Source: Euglena gracilis (Eukaryota; Euglenida; Euglenophyceae; Euglenales). Taken from it: a stretch of DNA of 64,000 bases. Shown piece after piece: positions 57,601-64,000 of this stretch (positions within the stretch are counted from its first letter, which is position 1; the number at the start of each line of letters is the position of its first letter). The notes under the pieces are model-generated. The model was given only the letters and a program-made list of their open reading frames with translations, was not told the origin of the DNA and searched no databases. The position numbers and the translations under genes were made by a program. The stretch covers positions 19,298,714-19,362,713 of the forward strand of contig CP154957.1 in assembly GCA_039621445.1 (NCBI GenBank), read 5' to 3'.

Positions 57601-60150
57601 TTTTGACCCGGTTTTGACCCAAAGTCAATGGGTCGGCGGCCCAAAACGGGGCGCCGGCGGGTCGAAAAACGCTCGTTTTCGGCTCGAAAACAGTTTTTCC
57701 GGGTCCGGGAGGCCAAAAAACATCGTTTCGGGCAAAAAAAATTTTTTCGATTTTTTTCGACTTTTTTGACCCGGTTTTGACCCAAAGTCAATGGGTCGGC
57801 GGCCCAAAACGGGGCGCCGGCGGGTCGAAAAACGCTCGTTTTCGGCTCGAAAACAGTTTTTCCGGGTCCGGGAGGCCAAAAAACATCGTTTCGGGCAAAA
57901 AAAAATTTTTTCGATTTTTTTCGACTTTTTTGACCCGGTTTGGTTTTTTTTTTTTTGACCAAGTCAATTGGGTCGGCGGCCCAAAACGGGGCGGCGGCGT
58001 GTCGAAAAACGCTCTTTTTCGACAAAAAAACAGTTTTTCCGGGTCCGAGAGGACAAAAAACATCGTTTTGGGAAAAAAAATTTTTTCGATTTTTTTCGAC
58101 TTTTTGACCCGGTTTTGACCCAAAGTCAATGGGTCGGCGGCCCAAAACGGGGCGCCGGCGGGTCGAAAAACGCTCGTTTTCGGCTCGAAAACAGTTTTTC
58201 CGGGTCCGGGAGGCCAAAAAACATCGTTTCGGGCAAAAAAAATTTTTTCGATTTTTTTCGACTTTTTTGACCCGGTTTTGACCCAAAGTCAATGGGTCGG
58301 CGGCCCAAAACGGGGCGCCGGCGGGTCGAAAAACGCTCGTTTTCGGCTCGAAAACAGTTTTTCCGGGTCCGGGAGGCCAAAAAACATCGTTTTGGGCAAA
58401 AAAAAATTTTTCGATTTTTTTCGACTTTTTTGACCCGGTTTTGACCCAAAGTCAATGGGTCGGCGGCCCAAAACGGGGCGCCGGCGGGTCGAAAAACGCT
58501 CGTTTTCGGCTCGAAAACAGTTTTTCCGGGTCCGGGAGGCCAAAAAACATCGTTTTGGGCAAAAAAAATTTTTTCGATTTTTTTCGACTTTTTTGACCCG
58601 GTTTTGACCCAAAGTCAATGGGTCGGCGGCCCAAAACGGGGCCCCGGCGGGTCGAAAAACGCTCGTTTTCGGCTCGAAAACAGTTTTTCCGGGTCCGGGA
58701 GGCAAAAACATCGTTTCGGGCAAAAAAAATTTTTTTCGATTTTTTTCGACTTTTTTGACCCGGTTTTGACCCAAAGTCAATGGGTCGGCGGCCCAAAACG
58801 GGGCGCCGGCGGGTCGAAAAACGCTCGTTTTCGGCTCGAAAACAGTTTTTCCGGGTCCGGGAGGCCAAAAAACATCGTTTCGGGCGAAAAAATTTTTTTC
58901 GATTTTTTTCGACTTTTTTGACCCGGTTTTGACCCAAAGTCAATGGGTCGGCGGCCCAAAACGGGGCGCCGGCGGGTCGAAAAACGCTCGTTTTCGGCTC
59001 GAAAACAGTTTTTCCGGGTCCGGGAGGCCAAAAAACATCGTTTTGGGCAAAAAAAAATTTTTTTCGATTTTTTTTCGACTTTTTTGACCCGGTTTTGACC
59101 CAAAGTCAATGGGTCGGCGGCCCAAAACGGGGCGCCGGCGGGTCGAAAAACGCTCGTTTTCGGCTCGAAAACAGTTTTTCCGGGTCCGGGAGGCCAAAAA
59201 ACATCGTTTCGGGCAAAAAAATTTTTTCGATTTTTTTCGACTTTTTTGACCCGGTTTTGACCCAAAGTCAATGGGTCGGCGGCCCAAAACGGGGCCCCGG
59301 CGGGTCGAAAAACGCTCGTTTTCGGCTCGAAAACAGTTTTTCCGGGTCCGGGAGGCCAAAAAACATCGTTTTGGGGCGAAAAATTTTTTTCGATTTTTTT
59401 CGACTTTTTTGACCCGGTTTTGACCCAAAGTCAATGGGTCGGCGGCCCAAAACGGGGCGCCGGCGGGTCGAAAAACGCTCGTTTTCGGCTCGAAAACAGT
59501 TTTTCCGGGTCCGGGAGGCCAAAAAAACATCGTTTCGGGCGAAAAAATTTTTTTCGATTTTTTTCGACTTTTTTGACCCGGTTTTGACCCAAAGTCAATG
59601 GGTCGGCGGCCCAAAACGGGGCGCCGGCGGGTCGAAAAACGCTCGTTTTCGGCTCGAAAACAGTTTTTCCGGGTCCGGGAGGCCAAAAAACATCGTTTTG
59701 GGCAAAAAAAAAATTTTTCGATTTTTTTCGACTTTTTTGACCCGGTTTTGACCCAAAGTCAATGGGTCGGCGGCCCAAAACGGGGCACCGGCGGGTCGAA
59801 AAACGCTCGTTTTCGGCTCGAAAACAGTTTTTCCAGGTCCGGGAGGCCAAAAAGCATCGTTTCGGGCAAAAAAAATTTTTTCGATTTTTTTCGACTTTTT
59901 TGACCCGGTTTTGACCCAAAGTCAATGGGTCGGCGGCCCAAAACGGGGCGCCGGCGGGTCGAAAAACGCTCGTTTTCGGCTCAAAACGAGTTTTTCTGGG
60001 TCCGGGAGGCTAAAAAACATCGTTTGGTCTTTTTTTTTTTTTTTTTTTTTTTTTTTTGGGCTTTGTATTTTTTGATTTTGGTTTTTTTTTTTTTTTTTTT
60101 TTTTTTTATTATTTATTTTTTTTTTTTATAATGTTTTTTTTTTTTTTTTT

Positions 60151-60199
<49 letters not shown>

Positions 60200-63100
60200 A
60201 CCCGGTTTTGACCCAAAGTCAATGGGTCGGCGGCCCAGAACGGGGCGCCGGCGGGTCGAAAAACGCTCGTTTTCGGCTCGAAAACAGTTTTTCCGGGTCC
60301 GGGAGGCCAAAAAACATCGTTTCGGGCGAAAAAAATTTTTTCGATTTTTTTCGACTTTTTTGACCGGTTTTGACCCAAAGTCAATGGGTCGGCGGCCCAA
60401 AACGGGGCGCCGGCGGGTCGAAAAACGCTCGTTTTCGGCTCGAAAACAGTTTTTCCGGGTCCGGGAGGCCAAAAAACATCGTTTTGGGCAAAAAAAAATT
60501 TTTCGATTTTTTTCGACTTTTTTGACCCGGTTTTGACCCAAAGTCAATGGGTCGGCGGCCCAAAACGGGGCGCCGGCGGGTCGAAAAACGCTCGTTTTCG
60601 GCTCGAAAACAGTTTTTCCGGGTCCGGGAGGCCAAAAAACATCGTTTCGGGCGAAAAAAATTTTTTCGATTTTTTTCGACTTTTTTGACCCGGTTTTGAC
60701 CCAAAGTCAATGGGTCGGCGGCCCAAAACGGGGCCCCGGCGGGTCGAAAAACGCTCGTTTTCGGCTCGAAAACGGTTTTTCCGGGTCCGGGAGGCCAAAA
60801 AACATCGTTTTGGGCGAAAAAAATTTTTTCGCTTTTTTTCGACTTTTTTGACCCGGTTTTGACCCGAAGTCAATGGGTCGGCGGCCCAGAACGGGGCGCC
60901 GGCGGGTCGAAAAACGCTCGTTTTCGGCTCGAAAACAGTTTTTCCGGGTCCGGGAGGCCAAAAAACATCGTTTCGGGCGAAAAAAATTTTGTTCGATTTT
61001 TTTCGACTTTTTTGGCCCGGTTTTGACCCAAAGTCAATGGGTCGGCGGCCCAAAACGGGGCGCCGGCGGGTCGAAAAACGCTCGTTTTCGGCTCGAAAAC
61101 AGTTTTTCCGGGTCCGGGAGGCCAAAAAACATCGTTTTGGGCAAAAAAAAATTTTTCGATTTTTTTCGACTTTTTTGACCCGGTTTTGACCCAAAGTCAA
61201 TGGGTCGGCGGCCCAAAACGGGGCGCCGGCGGGTCGAAAAACGCTCGTTTTCGGCTCGAAAACAGTTTTTCCGGGTCCGGGAGGCCAAAAAACATCGTTT
61301 TGGGCAAAAAAAATTTTTCGATTTTTTTCGACTTTTTTGACCCGGTTTTGACCCAAAGTCAATGGGTCGGCGGCCCAAAACGGGGCGCCGGCGGGTCGAA
61401 AAACGCTCGTTTTCGGCTCGAAAACAGTTTTTCCGGGTCCGGGAGGCCAAAAAACATCGTTTTGGGCAAAAAAAATTTTTTCGATTTTTTTCGACTTTTT
61501 TGACCCGGTTTTGACCCAAAGTCAATGGGTCGGCGGCCCAAAACGGGGCCCCGGCGGGTCGAAAAACGCTCGTTTTCGGCTCGAAAACAGTTTTTCCAGG
61601 TCCGGGAGGCCAAAAAGCATCGTTTCGGGCAAAAAAAATTTTTTCGATTTTTTTCGACTTTTTTGACCCGGTTTTGACCCAAAGTCAATGGGTCGGCGGC
61701 CCAAAACGGGGCCCCGGCGGGTCGAAAAACGCTCGTTTTCGGCTCGAAAACGGTTTTTCCGGGTCCGGGAGGCCAAAAAACATCGTTTCGGGCGAAAAAA
61801 ATTTTTTCGATTTTTTTCGACTTTTTTGACCCGGTTTTGACCCAAAGTCAATGGGTCGGCGGCCCAGAACGGGGCGCCGGCGGGTCGAAAAACGCTCGTT
61901 TTCGGCTCGAAAACAGTTTTTCCGGGTCCGGGAGGCCAAAAAACATCGTTTCGGGCGAAAAAATTTTTTTCGATTTTTTTCGACTTTTTTGACCGGTTTT
62001 GACCCAAAGTCAATGGGTCGGCGGCCCAAAACGGGGCGCCGGCGGGTCGAAAAACGCTCGTTTTCGGCTCGAAAACAGTTTTTCCGGGTCCGGGAGGCCA
62101 AAAAACATCGTTTTGGGCAAAAAAAATTTTTTCGATTTTTTTCGACTTTTTTGACCCGGTTTTGACCCAAAGTCAATGGGTCGGCGGCCCAAAACGGGGC
62201 GCCGGCGGGTCGAAAAACGCTCGTTTTCGGCTCGAAAACAGTTTTTCCGGGTCCGGGAGGCCAAAAAGCATCGTTTCGGGCGAAAAAAATTTTTTCGATT
62301 TTTTTCGACTTTTTTGACCCGGTTTTGACCCAAAGTCAATGGGTCGGCGGCCCAAAACGGGGCCCCGGCGGGTCGAAAAACGCTCGTTTTCGGCTCGAAA
62401 ACGGTTTTTCCGGGTCCGGGAGGCCAAAAAACATCGTTTCGGGCGAAAAAAATTTTTTCGCTTTTTTTCGACTTTTTTGACCCGGTTTTGACCCGAAGTC
62501 AATGGGTCGGCGGCCCAGAACGGGGCGCCGGCGGGTCGAAAAACGCTCGTTTTCGGCTCGAAAACAGTTTTTCCGGGTCCGGGAGGCCAAAAAACATCGT
62601 TTCGGGCGAAAAAATTTTTTTCGATTTTTTTCGACTTTTTTGACCGGTTTTGACCCAAAGTCAATGGGTCGGCGGCCCAAAACGGGGCGCCGGCGGGTCG
62701 AAAAACGCTCGTTTTCGGCTCGAAAACAGTTTTTCCGGGTCCGGGAGGCCAAAAAACATCGTTTTGGGCAAAAAAAATTTTTTTCGATTTTTTTCGACTT
62801 TTTTGACCCGGTTTTGACCCAAAGTCAATGGGTCGGCGGCCCAAAACGGGGCGCCGGCGGGTCGAAAAACGCTCGTTTTCGGCTCGAAAACAGTTTTTCC
62901 GGGTCCGGGAGGCCAAAAAACATCGTTTTGGGCAAAAAAAATTTTTTCGATTTTTTTCGACTTTTTTGACCCGGTTTTGACCCAAAGTCAATGGGTCGGC
63001 GGCCCAAAACGGGGCCCCGGCGGGTCGAAAAACGCTCGTTTTCGGCTCGAAAACAGTTTTTCCGGGTCCGGGAGGCCAAAAAACATCGTTTTGGGCAAAA

Positions 63101-63458
63101 AAAATTTTTCGATTTTTTTCGACTTTTTTGACCCGGTTTTGACCCAAAGTCAATGGGTCGGCGGCCCAAAACGGGGCGCCGGCGGGTCGAAAAACGCTCG
63201 TTTTCGGCTCGAAAACAGTTTTTCCGGGTCCGGGAGGCCAAAAAACATCGTTTTGGGCAAAAAAAATTTTTCGATTTTTTTCGACTTTTTTGACCCGGTT
63301 TTGACCCAAAGTCAATGGGTCGGCGGCCCAAAACGGGGCGCCGGCGGGTCGAAAAACGCTCGTTTTCGGCTCGAAAACGGTTTTTCCGGGTCCGGGAGGC
63401 CAAAAAACATCGTTTCGGGCGAAAAACATTTTTTCGATTTTTTTCGACTTTTTGGCCG
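54645..63458 (+). repeat. 163-bp satellite array, about 54 units
   Basis: Head-to-tail units of 162-164 bp. Landmarks: GACCCGGTTTTGACCCAAAG, CAATGGGTCGGCGGCCCAAA, GCCGGCGGGTCGAAAAACGC, TTTTTCCGGGTCCGGGAGGC, AACATCGTTT and a mixed A/T run ending TTTTTTCGACTTTTTT. Units from 54.65 to about 55.4 kb are the most diverged. One aberrant unit is at about 57,940-58,100, and a poly-T block breaks the array at 60,029-60,199. Since 163 is not divisible by 3, open frames rotate; the many ORFs here are not genes. Confidence 0.97.
60029..60199 (+). repeat. Poly-T block inside the satellite
   Basis: About 170 bp of nearly pure T with a few interruptions (GGGCTTTGTATT, GATTTTGG, ATTATTTA, ATAATG). It replaces part of a unit between ACATCGTTTGG and GACCCGGTTTTG. 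Confidence 0.9.
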
Positions 63459-63461
63459 AAA

Positions 63462-64000
63462 ATGGCCAAGTCGAACAGAGGGAAAAGTGTACAAAATGGC
63501 TTGAAATGGCCCAAATTGGCCAAAAAACGGCTGTATCTCGGGCTGGGCGGTGAGTTGCGGGGAAACCAAAATCCCAGTAGATACAGCGTTCCAAGGGCTT
63601 CAATTTAGGTCTCCGGACATTTCCTTTGATTTTGCATCATTTTCGAGAAATTTTGAAAACATCGATTTTTTGACCCCCCACCCCCCAAAAACGGCCAAGT
63701 CGAACAGAGGGAAAAGTGTACAAAACGGCCGTCTGCGCCGAAAACGGCCGTATCTCGGGCTAGGCGGGGGGTTGCGGGGAAATCAAAATACCGGTAGATA
63801 GGGCGTTCCAAGGGCTTCAAATTAGGTCTCCGGACATTTCCTTTGGTTTGGCTTCATTTTGGAGATATTTTGAAAATTGACATTTTTTGGCCGTCCAAAG
63901 GGGGGGGGGGCTTATTCAGGGGGGGTTGGCGAATCCTACCCAGTTTGGACCCCTTCGCGCGTGAATAACTCGGGCCTGGCGAGGAGTTGGGGGTCAAACC
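63462..64000 (+). repeat. Second tandem family, period about 217 bp, running off the window
   Basis: GGCCAAGTCGAACAGAGGGA at 63,464 and 63,693; TATCTCGGGCT at 63,534 and 63,751 with a diverged TAACTCGGGCC at 63,966; TTCCAAGGGCTTCAA and GGTCTCCGGACATTTCC in both full units. Nothing coding. It joins the 163-bp array directly. Confidence 0.85.

Noticed and set aside
54645-63600. Dozens of 100-470-codon open frames on both strands in the satellite, rich in KKSKK and RRRPVLGRRP words
   Set aside because: They repeat every 163 bp, rotate through frames because 163 is not a multiple of 3, and occur on both strands. They are an effect of stop-poor composition, not genes.

Overview
The window is eukaryotic nuclear DNA from a large, repeat-dense genome, most likely a protist or microalga; the lineage cannot be fixed from the sequence. 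The one cellular gene I recognise firmly is a CKS1/suc1 cyclin-dependent-kinase subunit with a 44-nt GT-AG intron. Almost everything else is mobile or repetitive: two Ty3-like chromoviruses, a gag-bearing LTR element without a visible reverse transcriptase, a miniature LTR element (TRIM), three DIRS-like tyrosine-recombinase elements or fragments, several TIR/MITE elements, foldback repeats and a satellite array. Retrotransposons carrying cytosine methyltransferases have been reported in dinoflagellates and a charophyte alga, so such lineages are candidates, nothing more.

Layout. 1-17.6 kb: gene-poor DNA full of C/G homopolymers, with three TA-flanked MITEs, a hAT-like element hosting one of them, a foldback element, an inverted duplication containing an exon-like ORF, and CKS1. 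17.66-36.81 kb: chromovirus A (+ strand; 191-bp LTRs; 5-bp target duplication CCACC), split by chromovirus B (- strand, 24.10-36.20 kb; 656-bp LTRs with one difference seen; 4-bp duplication CCTC). B encodes a C5-cytosine-methyltransferase-like domain and a second DIRS-type adenine-methyltransferase-like module ahead of protease, RT, RNase H, integrase and chromodomain. A carries the second module only. 36.98-38.2 kb: decayed DIRS fragment C. 39.3-46.14 kb: LTR element D (degraded gag plus an unrecognised Cys/His-rich ORF). Its 3' LTR is interrupted by TRIM E (44,884-45,906), whose 333-bp LTRs contain a tRNA-like A box/B box. 46.15-47.48 kb: DIRS fragment F (+), tail to tail with a nearly complete DIRS-like element G (-; 47.46-52.6 kb), in which the 2.3-kb RT frame lies entirely inside a 1,456-codon gag/recombinase frame. 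52.6-54.4 kb: no recognised gene. 54.65-63.46 kb: about 54 copies of a 163-bp satellite with a four-unit higher-order pattern, then a second tandem family of about 217 bp to the window end.

The LTR elements read as a set: A, B, D and E have primer-binding sites of one type (TGGT..GCAGAG), so all probably prime from the same tRNA, and E, which has no genes, presumably borrows proteins from such relatives. Most frame breaks lie next to C or G homopolymers, so some may be sequence errors rather than decay.
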